From: Paraburkholderia sp. FT54
Lineage (GTDB): Bacteria > Pseudomonadota > Gammaproteobacteria > Burkholderiales > Burkholderiaceae
DNA length: 64,000 nt
Direction of reading: 5' to 3'
NCBI RefSeq assembly: GCF_031585635.1
Contig: NZ_CP134195.1
Location: forward strand, 496,001 to 560,000
The notes under the pieces are model-generated. The model did no database searches. It was given only the letters and a program-made list of their open reading frames with translations, and was not told the DNA's origin. Position 1 is the first letter of the stretch. Every line of letters starts with the position of its first letter. Positions 32,215 to 43,481 of the stretch are shown one piece after another. Both the position numbers and the translations under genes were made by a program.

Positions 32215-33777
32215 CTAGCGGGCTGCCTGACGCGCTCCCGGAAAACGCACCACGTTCGCGGGCAGCGCGCAGGCGTCCACGCCCGAGGCCGCCGCGGCGC
32301 TCTCCCGCACGAGGTCCGTGAGCGTCAGCGCGGCCCCCCGCGGCAGGCGGCGCAGCCCGCGATGCGCGGTCGGCGTCGCGCCGAACGCGGCGTCCAGCCG
32401 GTGCGCGAGGTGCTTCGCGCACAGGTGCGCGTAGCGCAGCAGCATGCGCGTGTCCCGGTGCCCGGAAAACGCCTGCAAATCCACCAGCGACATCGTGCCC
32501 GTATCGGCCACGCGCGAAATTGCCTCGTGCCGCAGGTCATGCATACGGAGGTCCTCGATGCCGGCGGCCGCGCACAGGCGCGTCCAGATTTTGCGCAGGT
32601 GGTCCGCGGTGAGCGGAAACACGCGCGCGTCGGTGCGCGGCAGTGCCGCGAGCAGCTCGACGAGCGCCGCGCGCACGGGGAGCTTGCGAGGCCGGCCGTT
32701 CTTGGTTTCGGGCAGAAACACGGTGCGCTCGTCAAGGTCCACATGCTGCCACTGCACCGCGAGCGTCTCGCTGCGGCGCGCCGCCGTCATCAGCTGGAAC
32801 TGCACGAACGCCTCGATGAGCGGCACGTGCGTGTAGCCGGCCTCGGCCTCGGGCAGGAAGCGTTCGCGGGCCTCGCGGATGATGGCCTTCTGCTGGTAGA
32901 CCGTGGGCGCCAGTTCGGCCTCGGTCCGTGCGTCGGCCATCAGTTCTTCCAGCCGCTGGGCGATGCTGCGCCGGCGGTCCTCGTCATACGCGGCGTCGAG
33001 CAGGCGCGCCTCCTCGTCGCCGCGCAACCGCCGGTCGCGTTCGTTGTAATAGCGCGGGCGCCGCACGCCGTCCATCGGCGAACGGGCCACCTCGATGCGC
33101 CAGGTCTCCATTGCCAGGTGGCAGACCGACGAAAAGATGTCGAGCTCACGGTCCACGGTCGCCGGTTCCACCCACTGGCAGCGCTCGTCGATGTAATCGT
33201 TGATGTCGGTCGGCATCAGCTGCGCGAACGGCCGGTGCAGCCAGGCGAGGTTGCCGGTCGGCGTGCGCACCGTGACGCCGGTTGCGCGGCGTGGCGCGCG
33301 CACCGTGAGGGACGGATGGGGGGCCGGATGGGCCCGCAGCACCCCGGCCGGGTCCACGCGCGCCAGGCCCGCGTCCTCGAGCAGGCCGTTAATCTTGTAC
33401 GCCACCATCTCGAAGCTTTTCTGGCGCGGCGCTTCCTCGCGCAGGTAGCGCACCAGCAGGTCCGCGAAGGTCACCTTGAGCGCCTTCGCGTAGTCAATAT
33501 AGAGGCCGGTGGCGCGCTGGCCTTCGATAAACTTGATGAGGGTGTCGGCCGCGTCGGGGGACGCCACGGTCGTGTGCAGCTCGGGAAACCCTTTGTTGCG
33601 GATGCGCACTTCGTAGCAGTCGTCGGTGCGGGCGACGCGCGGCCGGTGGCCGTCGGTACGCAGCGTGTCGACATAGGCCCGCACGGCGTCGCGGGCCGAG
33701 TAGGGGAAGTCGCGTCCGAAGGCCTCCTGGCCGGAAACGGTGACGCGGTAACGGGAACGGTTGGAAACGGTAGCCAT
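32215..33777 (-). CDS. Tyrosine recombinase (phage-type integrase) of the island
   Basis: 520 residues from ATG 33777, which has AGGAG 6 bases upstream; an in-frame extension to 33834 lacks support. The catalytic domain carries the expected residues in order: Arg in TAARRSETLAVQW, Lys region NGRPRKLPV, HDLRHEAISR (HxxR), GHRDTRMLLRYAHL with the final His and the nucleophile Tyr in RYAH. The N-terminal half should bind arm-type and core sites. It sits 234 bases from the tRNA-Pro 3' end and reads away from it, so tRNA-Pro is the likely attachment site. The motifs look intact, so the enzyme could be active. No excisionase is visible. Confidence 0.9.
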   Translation of the reverse strand: MATVSNRSRYRVTVSGQEAFGRDFPYSARDAVRAYVDTLRTDGHRPRVARTDDCYEVRIRNKGFPELHTTVASPDAADTLIKFIEGQRATGLYIDYAKALKVTFADLLVRYLREEAPRQKSFEMVAYKINGLLEDAGLARVDPAGVLRAHPAPHPSLTVRAPRRATGVTVRTPTGNLAWLHRPFAQLMPTDINDYIDERCQWVEPATVDRELDIFSSVCHLAMETWRIEVARSPMDGVRRPRYYNERDRRLRGDEEARLLDAAYDEDRRRSIAQRLEELMADARTEAELAPTVYQQKAIIREARERFLPEAEAGYTHVPLIEAFVQFQLMTAARRSETLAVQWQHVDLDERTVFLPETKNGRPRKLPVRAALVELLAALPRTDARVFPLTADHLRKIWTRLCAAAGIEDLRMHDLRHEAISRVADTGTMSLVDLQAFSGHRDTRMLLRYAHLCAKHLAHRLDAAFGATPTAHRGLRRLPRGAALTLTDLVRESAAAASGVDACALPANVVRFPGARQAAR

Positions 33778-33836
33778 GGTAGCTCCTGAAGAAGGGGAGC
33801 TACGTGTAGTGACGGCCGCCGCCGGTGACTGCACCG

Positions 33837-33878
33837 CTAAAATTTTAGTGGTTGGAAGTCTTTAGATAAGCGGCCGGG
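33837..33878. promoter_or_regulatory. Integrase upstream region with CTAAAATTTTAG and TTTAGATAA motifs
   Basis: CTAAAATTTTAG (33837-33848) and TTTAGATAA (33861-33869), then GCGGCCGGG, lie just upstream of the integrase start and recur at 29705-29740. The position fits integrase binding sites or the integrase promoter. Confidence 0.4.
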
Positions 33879-33956
33879 CGCGACGCGGGGCGGTGTGCCG
33901 GGCTGCGGTCTGCCGGGGTCCGCTGGCGCAGATGTGGCGCAGATTCGGTCCGGAAA

Positions 33957-33983
33957 ACAAAAAAGCCCAGCGAGTGCTGGGCT
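33957..33983 (-). terminator. Rho-independent terminator of tRNA-Pro
   Basis: On the minus strand AGCCCAGC, ACTC, GCTGGGCT is followed by a T-run. It lies 28 bases past the tRNA 3' end and separates the tRNA from the integrase gene. Confidence 0.85.
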
Positions 33984-34010
33984 CATGTCCTTGATTCACA
34001 AGGAGAAATC

Positions 34011-34087
34011 TGGTCGGGGTGAGAGGATTCGAACCTCCGGCCTCTACGTCCCGAACGTAGCGCTCTACCAGGCTAAGCTACACCCCG
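34011..34087 (-). tRNA. tRNA-Pro (CGG), integration target
   Basis: A full cloverleaf reads on the minus strand: acceptor CGGGGTG/CACCCCG; D arm; anticodon stem CTACG/CGTAG around TTCGGGA, giving anticodon CGG; T loop TTCGAAT; discriminator A and encoded CCA (34013-34011). The C1-G72 start and A73 are typical of bacterial tRNA-Pro. Its 3' end marks the border between the island and the core genome. Confidence 0.95.
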
Positions 34088-34135
34088 ATTTGTACTGCGA
34101 ACTCGATTCAGACTAAGTCGGCATTTCAGTCTCGT

Positions 34136-35128
34136 TCAAGACTGCCTCGCCGTCGAGTAAGAACATAATTCTAGCAGGCTCTCTTTAAAAATGGAATCGG
34201 GAAATGAAGAAATTGCTGCTGCTGCGGCCTGCGCTTCCTGCTTCGCGCATTCGAGCGTGTGGTCCAGCGCGCCGGAACGCGTGATCGCTTCGAAAATGGT
34301 GTCGAATCGGGCCGTGCCGCCCTGTTCGATCGCCTCCCGCGCGAGCGCTGATTGCTCCGGCGTGCCGCGTTCGATCAGATAGATCAGAGGGAGCGTGGGT
34401 TTGCCTTCGCGAAGGTCGTCGCCAGCGTTCTTACCCATGGATTCCGCCGTGCCCGTGTAATCGAGCCAATCGTCCATGATCTGGAATGCGGTGCCGATGC
34501 GACGGCCGAATTCCGCCGCGGCGGCTTCCGTTTTTGCGTCCGAACCGGCCAGCACAGCGCCGAGTTGGGCGGCGGCCTCGAACAATTTAGCGGTCTTGTA
34601 GCGGATCACCTGCATGTAGCGGGCTTCGTCCACGTCGGCGTCGTGCATGTTGAGCAGTTGCAGCACTTCGCCTTCGGAGATGATGTTGGTCGCCTCCGAC
34701 AGAATCTCCATCACGCGCATCTTGCCCACGCCGACCATCATCTGGAACGAGCGCGAGTACAGGAAATCGCCCACCAGCACGCTCGCGGCGTTGCCGAACA
34801 GCGCATTGGCGGTCTGCCGGCCGCGCCTCAGGTCGGATTCGTCGACCACGTCGTCGTGCAGCAGCGTGGCCGTATGGATGAATTCGACGACCGCTGCCAG
34901 TTCATGCCGGTGCCCCGTGGTTTCGCCCAACGCGCCCGCCACCAGCAGCAGCAGCGCGGGCCGCAGCCGTTTGCCGCCCGCGCTGATGATGTACTCGGAA
35001 ATCTGATTGATCAGCATCACGTCGGACGCAAGACGGTGCCGGATGACGCGATTGACCTGCTGCATGTCTTCGGCGATCGGAGCGAGCAGGCTGGCGGCGT
35101 TGGAGGAGGGGGTGGCAGTCGACGACAT
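34136..35128 (-). CDS. ispB: Octaprenyl diphosphate synthase
   Basis: 330 residues. A trans-prenyltransferase that extends farnesyl diphosphate with isopentenyl units to make the ubiquinone side chain in the cytosol. Both Asp-rich motifs are present: LLHDDVVDESD near 88-98 and QIMDDWLDYTG near 214-225, with GGKRLRPALLLL and the GDFLYSR and GEVLQL blocks between and before them. The length is normal. It is divergent from rplU, with the rplU promoter in between, the usual arrangement in Burkholderiaceae. Confidence 0.95.
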   Translation of the reverse strand: MSSTATPSSNAASLLAPIAEDMQQVNRVIRHRLASDVMLINQISEYIISAGGKRLRPALLLLVAGALGETTGHRHELAAVVEFIHTATLLHDDVVDESDLRRGRQTANALFGNAASVLVGDFLYSRSFQMMVGVGKMRVMEILSEATNIISEGEVLQLLNMHDADVDEARYMQVIRYKTAKLFEAAAQLGAVLAGSDAKTEAAAAEFGRRIGTAFQIMDDWLDYTGTAESMGKNAGDDLREGKPTLPLIYLIERGTPEQSALAREAIEQGGTARFDTIFEAITRSGALDHTLECAKQEAQAAAAAISSFPDSIFKESLLELCSYSTARQS

Positions 35129-35284
35129 GATGGCTGAATTGGGTAGTGCCGCGAATTATAAGGCGAATCGCGACAGTTCCGGGTCGCAGGCTGCGGCGCG
35201 GCGCGTTCCGGGCGGCGCCAGAGCCTGGCGTCAGGGCCGTGAGGCAAGGCGCCCGGCGCTGCGCGCAGCGGCCCTCAATGAGTT

Positions 35285-35313
35285 TTGACCGAGCAGCTAA
35301 CTCTATGTATAAT
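35285..35313 (+). promoter_or_regulatory. Sigma70 promoter of rplU-rpmA
   Basis: TTGACC (35285-35290), a 17-base spacer, then a perfect TATAAT (35308-35313). It is 54 bases upstream of the rplU start, with a GC-rich leader hairpin in between. Confidence 0.85.
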
Positions 35314-35367
35314 CACGGGTTTCCGCGCGCGGTGCGCGGGAAAAATGAACACAGAGTGAGGTTCTCA

Positions 35368-35679
35368 ATGTACGCGGTCATAAAAACCGGTGGCAAGCAG
35401 TATAAAGTTGCCGTCGGCGAAAAACTTAAAGTAGAACAGATACCGGCAGACATTGACGCTGAAATCACGCTCGACCAGGTTCTCGCAGTTGGCGAAGGCG
35501 AATCGATTAAGTTCGGTGCGCCGCTGGTCAGTGGGGCTTCCGTCAAGGCTACCGTCGTGTCGCAAGGTCGTCACAAGAAAGTGACCATCTTCAAGATGCG
35601 TCGCCGGAAGCACTACCAGAAGCATGGCGGCCACCGCCAGAACTATACCGAACTGCGCATCGACGCGATCAACGCGTAA
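35368..35679 (+). CDS. rplU: 50S ribosomal protein L21
   Basis: 103 residues from ATG 35368; longer upstream frames are leader sequence. Begins [20 protein letters not shown] and contains the conserved [16 protein letters not shown] and [16 protein letters not shown] blocks that bind 23S rRNA. The length is exact for L21. First gene of the rplU-rpmA transcription unit. Confidence 0.97.
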   Translation: MYAVIKTGGKQYKVAVGEKLKVEQIPADIDAEITLDQVLAVGEGESIKFGAPLVSGASVKATVVSQGRHKKVTIFKMRRRKHYQKHGGHRQNYTELRIDAINA

Positions 35680-35704
35680 GCGCAACGGTTAAGGAGCAAA
35701 TCAA

Positions 35705-35968
35705 ATGGCACACAAAAAGGCAGGCGGATCATCCCGCAACGGCCGCGACTCTGAATCGAAGCGTCTCGGCGTCAAGGTTTATGGCGGTCAAGCCATCAAC
35801 GCTGGCGGCATCATCGTTCGTCAACGTGGCACGCGTATGCACCCGGGCGAAAACGTCGGTATCGGCAAGGATCACACCTTGTTCGCACTGACGGACGGCC
35901 ACGTCAATTTCTCGACGAAGGGCGCAGCGAAGAAGCACATGGTCAACGTCGTCCCGGCAGCAGTCTGA
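35705..35968 (+). CDS. rpmA: 50S ribosomal protein L27
   Basis: 87 residues starting [16 protein letters not shown], the conserved N-terminus that reaches the peptidyl-transferase centre. It has [20 protein letters not shown] and [17 protein letters not shown]. It lies 25 bases after rplU and is followed by a strong terminator, so most transcripts should stop before obgE. Confidence 0.97.
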   Translation: MAHKKAGGSSRNGRDSESKRLGVKVYGGQAINAGGIIVRQRGTRMHPGENVGIGKDHTLFALTDGHVNFSTKGAAKKHMVNVVPAAV

Positions 35969-36002
35969 GCTTACTCAGGCACGGGCTTCAGGACCGGAAA
36001 AG

Positions 36003-36030
36003 GCCCCGCGAAGTTAGCGGGGCTTTTTTT
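36003..36030 (+). terminator. Rho-independent terminator after rpmA
   Basis: GCCCCGC, a 7-base loop, GCGGGGC, then seven T. Confidence 0.9.
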
Positions 36031-36161
36031 ATTCCGGCGCTTTTCGTCGGGTGAATGGGCGACAACGTTCCTTCATCCCGACACGCCGTATGCCGTTCGG
36101 TCGATTGATCGGCGCGCGGCGGGCGCGGCAAAATAGCATCATCCAGTAGCATCAAATTTAG

Positions 36162-37322
<1,161 letters not shown>

Positions 37323-37392
37323 AAAGCTCCAGCGCCGGCGCCCAGGCGGGCTGCCGGCATGCATCACGCGTCATCCAGGGAGACCGCGCACA

Positions 37393-38511
37393 ATGCGTTC
37401 CGTCATCGCAGATTCACGGCGATTGGTAGTGAAAGTCGGTTCGAGCCTCGTCACGAATGACGGGCGCGGCCTCGATCATGCTGCTATCGGCCGCTGGGCC
37501 GCACAGATTGCCGCCCTGCGCGCGCAAGGCAAGGAAGTGGTGCTCGTCAGTTCGGGCGCCATTGCCGAAGGAATGCAACGGCTCGGTTGGACCAAGAGGC
37601 CACGAGAGATTGACGAACTGCAAGCGGCCGCGGCCGTCGGCCAGATGGGTCTCGCGCAGGTCTACGAAAGCCGCTTTGCCGAGCATTCCATTCAGACCGC
37701 GCAGATTCTGCTGACCCACGCCGACCTGGCCGACCGCGAACGCTATCTGAACGCGCGCTCCACGCTGCTCACGCTTCTGCGCCTGGGCGTGGTGCCGATC
37801 ATCAACGAGAACGACACGGTCGTCACCGACGAAATCAAATTCGGCGACAACGACACGCTGGGCGCGCTCGTCGCAAACCTGATCGAGGGCGATGCACTCG
37901 TCATCCTCACCGATCAGCAAGGGCTTTTTACCGCCGACCCGCGCAAGAATCCGGCCGCCACGCTCGTCCAGCAAGCCGATGCCGGTGCGCCGGAACTCGA
38001 AGCAATGGCGGGCGGCGCGGGTTCGAGTCTCGGTCGCGGCGGCATGCTGACCAAGATTCTCGCTGCCAAGCGCGCCGCCCATAGCGGCGCCAATACGGTG
38101 ATTGCAAGCGGACGCGAAGCGGACGTGCTGTCACGGCTGGCCTCGGGTGAGGCGATCGGCACGCAGTTGATCGCGCGCACGGCACGCATCGCGGCGCGCA
38201 AGCAATGGATGGCGGATCACCTGCAGGTACGTGGTCATGTGGTGATCGACGACGGCGCAGTCGAAAAACTGACCGAAGGTGGCAAGAGCTTGCTGCCTAT
38301 CGGTATCGTCGGCGTGCAGGGCGCATTTGCGCGCGGTGAAGTGATTGCTTGCCTGAGCGCCGCGGGGCGTGAAGTGGCGCGCGGCCTGACGAACTACAGC
38401 AGCGCCGAAACCAAGCTGATTCAACGACGCCCGAGTGGCGAAATCGAATCGGTGCTCGGCTATATGCTGGAGCCGGAGCTGATTCATCGCGATAACCTGG
38501 TGCTGGTCTGA
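37393..38511 (+). CDS. proB: Glutamate 5-kinase
   Basis: 372 residues from ATG 37393. The first enzyme of proline synthesis: it phosphorylates glutamate with ATP. The amino acid kinase domain shows [15 protein letters not shown], the conserved [33 protein letters not shown] and [19 protein letters not shown] blocks. The C-terminal PUA domain (about 280-365) contains [16 protein letters not shown] sequence and the [13 protein letters not shown] end. The length is that of the full AAK-PUA form. It follows obgE by 70 bases on the same strand. Confidence 0.96.
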   Translation: MRSVIADSRRLVVKVGSSLVTNDGRGLDHAAIGRWAAQIAALRAQGKEVVLVSSGAIAEGMQRLGWTKRPREIDELQAAAAVGQMGLAQVYESRFAEHSIQTAQILLTHADLADRERYLNARSTLLTLLRLGVVPIINENDTVVTDEIKFGDNDTLGALVANLIEGDALVILTDQQGLFTADPRKNPAATLVQQADAGAPELEAMAGGAGSSLGRGGMLTKILAAKRAAHSGANTVIASGREADVLSRLASGEAIGTQLIARTARIAARKQWMADHLQVRGHVVIDDGAVEKLTEGGKSLLPIGIVGVQGAFARGEVIACLSAAGREVARGLTNYSSAETKLIQRRPSGEIESVLGYMLEPELIHRDNLVLV

Positions 38512-38545
38512 GTCACTGAACGGCGCAGGCGCACACGGCATGTGA

Positions 38546-38580
38546 AAAAGCCGTTCCAGCGGAAGCTGGAACGGCTTTTT
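38546..38580. terminator. Bidirectional terminator between proB and the CNP1-like gene
   Basis: AGCCGTTCCAGC, GGAA, GCTGGAACGGCT is flanked by A-runs on the left and T-runs on the right, so it can stop transcripts from both converging genes. Confidence 0.9.
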
Positions 38581-38631
38581 CATGTCGACAACGCAACGCG
38601 CCCACATTCAAAGCGCGCCCAGGAAAGCCCA

Positions 38632-39189
38632 TCAGTGGATCAAAGAAGTCGCCGTACGCTTGTAGCGGATGTTCTCCAGAATCGTGCTCGCGTTCCCCGT
38701 CGGCATCTTGTTCGCGCACAGATAATCCTGATACAGCGCCGCCTGATAGGCGTTCAGCGCGCCGTTCTCGATGCGCGTGAAGTTGTTCGCGACCGTCGTG
38801 TCCCAGCCGTCGTGATCAGAATTCAGGCCAGCATACTGGCGCCATTCGTACGTGTCGCAGCGAATCCCTTCGTAGATTACGTTACGAGCGCCAGTCGGAC
38901 TTGTCACGACGACGGTAAAGCGAACCACGCCGTCCGTACCGACGGTTAGGGATTTCCGGTCGACCGCGAAGTGCAACGGCGTATTGCCGGAGACCTCGAA
39001 CGGCAGCAGATTCGAGTCTTGTGGCAGCGGCGGCAGAGCGTCCACCTTGTTCTCAACCCAGTTGCTCTGCCGGTCCAGCAAATAGGTAAATGCGCTGTCG
39101 TCTTTATTGGTAGATTTGCCGGCGCTCGAACAACCAGCCAGCAGGGCGCCGGTGGCGACGCACGCCACGACGAGAGCAAGTGCTTTCAA
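38632..39189 (-). CDS. CNP1-like family lipoprotein
   Basis: 185 residues from TTG 39189, chosen because the frame then starts with a perfect lipoprotein signal (LKALALVVACVATGALLAGC) and AGGAA lies upstream; the longer frame is an artefact of high GC. After the lipidated Cys come the CNP1-family features: WVENKVDALPPLPQD, a beta-rich domain (GVVRFTVVVTSPTGARNVIY), YEGIRCDTYEWRQYA and a helical end. The family is common in betaproteobacteria and of unknown function, predicted to sit on the inner face of the outer membrane. Its gene lies between proB and rppH. Confidence 0.85.
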   Translation of the reverse strand: MKALALVVACVATGALLAGCSSAGKSTNKDDSAFTYLLDRQSNWVENKVDALPPLPQDSNLLPFEVSGNTPLHFAVDRKSLTVGTDGVVRFTVVVTSPTGARNVIYEGIRCDTYEWRQYAGLNSDHDGWDTTVANNFTRIENGALNAYQAALYQDYLCANKMPTGNASTILENIRYKRTATSLIH

Positions 39190-39266
39190 TATGATTTCCT
39201 CGAAACACTGGCGCGACTCGCCGAGCCGCGCCAGAGAGAGGCGGCGTGGACAGCCGCACAGAGTTG

Positions 39267-40016
39267 TTAATTGCGCACGCCCGGGCGGAACAGCGAGCCG
39301 GCCGTTTCGCCTGCCGATTCGTCTTCGTGTTCCGGCGCGGCGCCTACCTCGGCCGTTGAACCGGAGCGCGGACCGCAATCGGACGCGATCGTTGCGTGAA
39401 CCGATGTTTCGATGCTGACAGATGTCACCGAGGTTACGGTGGTCACCGTCATTACCGTGGAATCCGGCGGACTTTCCATTGACGACGCTATCCGGGGATA
39501 ACGCGGCCCATGGTGCCCGCCAGGTTTTTCCGCACGCGGCGCAGCCCGGCGCATGAAACGGGATAGCTCCGTCAGCGCCAACTGATATACATCCCGCTTG
39601 AACTCGATCACACAGTCGAGCGGCACCCAGTACTCGTTCCAGCGCCACGCATCGAACTCAGGGTGGTCGGTGGCGCGCAAGCAGATGTCGCAGTCGCGTC
39701 CAACCATCCGGAGCAAAAACCAGATTTGTTTCTGGCCGCGGTAATGACCGCGTACTTCGCGCTTGATGAACTTGTCAGGCACCTCGTAACGCAACCAGTC
39801 GCGCGTGCGACCAATCACCTTGACGTGCTCAGGAAGCAGCCCGGTTTCTTCGTGTAACTCCCGATACATCGCTTGCACAGGGGTCTCTCCGTACTTGATG
39901 CCCCCTTGCGGAAACTGCCAGGAATGTTCACGGAGCCGTTTGCCCCAAAACACCTCGTTGTGCGCGTTCAAGAGGATGATGCCGACGTTCGGGCGAAAGC
40001 CTTCACGATCCAGCAT
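39267..40016 (-). CDS. rppH: RNA pyrophosphohydrolase (Nudix)
   Basis: 249 residues from ATG 40016 ([15 protein letters not shown]), with AAGGTGG just upstream. The Nudix box [20 protein letters not shown] plus TGL is intact near residues 38-60. RppH removes pyrophosphate from the 5' end of mRNAs and so triggers RNase E decay. The catalytic domain ends near 165; the remaining 85 residues form a tail with a Thr/Val/Ser run ([20 protein letters not shown]) and an acidic end. The tail is longer than in E. coli but tails like this are usual in Burkholderia. Confidence 0.93.
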   Translation of the reverse strand: MLDREGFRPNVGIILLNAHNEVFWGKRLREHSWQFPQGGIKYGETPVQAMYRELHEETGLLPEHVKVIGRTRDWLRYEVPDKFIKREVRGHYRGQKQIWFLLRMVGRDCDICLRATDHPEFDAWRWNEYWVPLDCVIEFKRDVYQLALTELSRFMRRAAPRAEKPGGHHGPRYPRIASSMESPPDSTVMTVTTVTSVTSVSIETSVHATIASDCGPRSGSTAEVGAAPEHEDESAGETAGSLFRPGVRN

Positions 40017-40331
40017 ACAACCACCTTCGAATCCTTTAAAATTGCTTTGATTATAAACAGATAACGGGCCTGACGCACCGATTCGCACCAGATTGGAACG
40101 ATTCGCCGCCAAAGGCCCGCGTTTGCGGTAGCCTGTCAGTCTTTCCGTGCCTTATCCCTTGTGCAAAGGCTTTGCGCGGCGGCTTCGGCGCCGCGGTCGG
40201 GCTGCGTTGTGCTGGCGTCATTGTCATTTTCAGGTGAGCCGCGCCGGCTCAGAGCCGGATCTGTGTCGATTTCCCCACCGTTTTCACCTTTCGGGCGGTC
40301 CCTCCGGAGCCGCCGCTTTTGGATAATCTGA

Positions 40332-42068
<1,737 letters not shown>

Positions 42069-42080
42069 GCGGAGCGGACG

Positions 42081-42680
42081 GTGGAGTACACCTTCTTGTC
42101 TGCGACCGTCCTGCTGATTCTTATCACCGATCCGCTCGGCAACATTCCGCTCTTCGTCAGTTGTCTGCGCGGTGTGTCGCCGAAGCGGCGCACGATCGTC
42201 ATCCTCCGCGAGGTAGCGATCGCCTTCCTGATCCTGCTGACCTTCATGGTGGTCGGCGACGGCTTTCTGCGCATGATGAGCCTGACCGACCAGTCGTTGC
42301 GCATCGGCGGCGGGATCGTGCTGTTCCTCATCGCGCTCAGAATGGTGTTTCCACATCCGGACGGTCCGCTCGGCGGCGACTCGCGCGGCGGCGAGCCGCT
42401 GATCGTGCCGCTCGCCATTCCGGCGCTGGCGGGTCCGTCGGCGCTGGCAACTGTGATGCTGTTGACGTCGCAGGCACCCGGCAAGATGCTCGAGTGGATC
42501 GGTGCGCTGACCGTCACGATGATCGTCTGCGCGATCGTGCTGATGCTGGCGGAGCGCATTCAGGCGTGGCTCGGCGAGCGCGCCATGATGGCCTTCGAAC
42601 GGCTGATGGGTCTCGTGCTGGTGGCGATCTCGGTCGAGATGATGCTCGGCGGTATCCGGTCCTTCGTGCATCAACTGTGA
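42081..42680 (+). CDS. MarC family integral membrane protein
   Basis: 199 residues from GTG 42081. Six hydrophobic segments can be traced (FLSATVLLILITDPLGNIPLF, VAIAFLILLTFMVVG, GGIVLFLIALRMVF, and so on) with the family hallmark DPLGNIP in the first. MarC proteins are inner-membrane proteins of unresolved function; the old link to multiple antibiotic resistance is not supported. Located 12 bases after proS. Confidence 0.9.
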   Translation: MEYTFLSATVLLILITDPLGNIPLFVSCLRGVSPKRRTIVILREVAIAFLILLTFMVVGDGFLRMMSLTDQSLRIGGGIVLFLIALRMVFPHPDGPLGGDSRGGEPLIVPLAIPALAGPSALATVMLLTSQAPGKMLEWIGALTVTMIVCAIVLMLAERIQAWLGERAMMAFERLMGLVLVAISVEMMLGGIRSFVHQL

Positions 42681-42720
42681 TGCCGGAGCCGGCGGGACGT
42701 CGAGCCCCGTGAAGCCAAAA

Positions 42721-42746
42721 AGAAAGCGGCCCGTGGGCCGCTTTTT
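42721..42746. terminator. Bidirectional terminator between marC and hpt
   Basis: AAAGCGGCCC, GT, GGGCCGCTTT with flanking A and T runs, between two converging genes. Confidence 0.9.
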
Positions 42747-42789
42747 CCATGTCGATTCACCGCCCGCCGGCGGCTGCCTCAAAGACTCA

Positions 42790-43341
42790 TCAAGCCCCTT
42801 CGGTCAACGCGCGAATGGTGGGCAGGTTGCGCCAATAACCCTTCGCGTCCATGCCGCAGCCGAACACATAGCGGTCCGGCACTTCGAACCCGCAATAATC
42901 CGGTCGCAGCGGCTTGGCCTTCGGAATGATCTTCTCGCACAGCACCGCGCTCAGGAAGCGCTTCGCGCCCATCGCGAGGATTCGGTCGCGGATCGCGGCC
43001 ATCGTCTCGCCTTCGTCGAGGATATCGTCGAGCACCAGCACGACACGATCCTTCACTGACTCCGCCGGCGCCACGCGCCATTGCATCTCGTTGCCGCCCT
43101 TGGTGGTGTTGCGGTAGCGAGTCAGATGGATGTAGTCGAATTCGAGCGGGAAATCGAGGTGCGGCAACAGCATGCCGGTGAACACCGCGGCGCCGCCCAT
43201 GACCGACAGCACGAGCGGGAAGTCCTCACTCATCTCGTCGCGGATGGCGGCCGCCATGCCGCTGATCGACGCGTTGACGTCGCTGGCCGAAACGATTTCT
43301 TCGGAGTGGCTAAATATGTGGAGAGCTTCTTCGCGGTTCAT
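42790..43341 (-). CDS. hpt: Hypoxanthine-guanine phosphoribosyltransferase family protein
   Basis: 183 residues. The PRPP-binding motif VVLVLDDILDEGET is near residues 97-110, with LSVMGGAAVFTGML (PPi loop region) before it and the Asp-containing base-binding segment PDYCGFEVPDRYVFGCGMD after. Family members salvage hypoxanthine and guanine to IMP and GMP. The length and ending (YWRNLPTIRAL) are typical of the betaproteobacterial form. A single gene; upstream bases are AT-richer and likely promoter. Confidence 0.9.
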   Translation of the reverse strand: MNREEALHIFSHSEEIVSASDVNASISGMAAAIRDEMSEDFPLVLSVMGGAAVFTGMLLPHLDFPLEFDYIHLTRYRNTTKGGNEMQWRVAPAESVKDRVVLVLDDILDEGETMAAIRDRILAMGAKRFLSAVLCEKIIPKAKPLRPDYCGFEVPDRYVFGCGMDAKGYWRNLPTIRALTEGA

Positions 43342-43481
43342 GACGTCTGACGGGCGGTGACTGTATACATAGTGTGGGTGAGATCGGCGGCGCGCGGTAC
43401 AGAATAAACCCGCACGAATCCCGAGTCAGCCGCGCGTTCCCTGGTCCATGCGCGGAACGCGCGCCGCCGTCTTGCTAAAGC

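Larger units (their letters stand above)
1..34010. mobile_element. Genomic (defence) island integrated at tRNA-Pro; left end not in window
   Basis: The region left of the tRNA-Pro 3' end differs from the right half in base composition, is poor in housekeeping genes and is rich in nucleases, helicases and NTPases. A tyrosine recombinase (32215-33777) reads away from the tRNA gene, the usual layout of an element inserted at a tRNA 3' end. I searched by eye for a second copy of the tRNA-Pro 3' end and found none in the window, so the left attachment site is probably outside it or lost. There are no obvious conjugation or phage structural genes, so this looks like a non-conjugative integrative element or an accreted island. 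The ornithine cyclodeaminase gene at the far left might belong to the chromosome or to another inserted segment. Island status is inferred; the right boundary is well supported. Confidence 0.7.
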
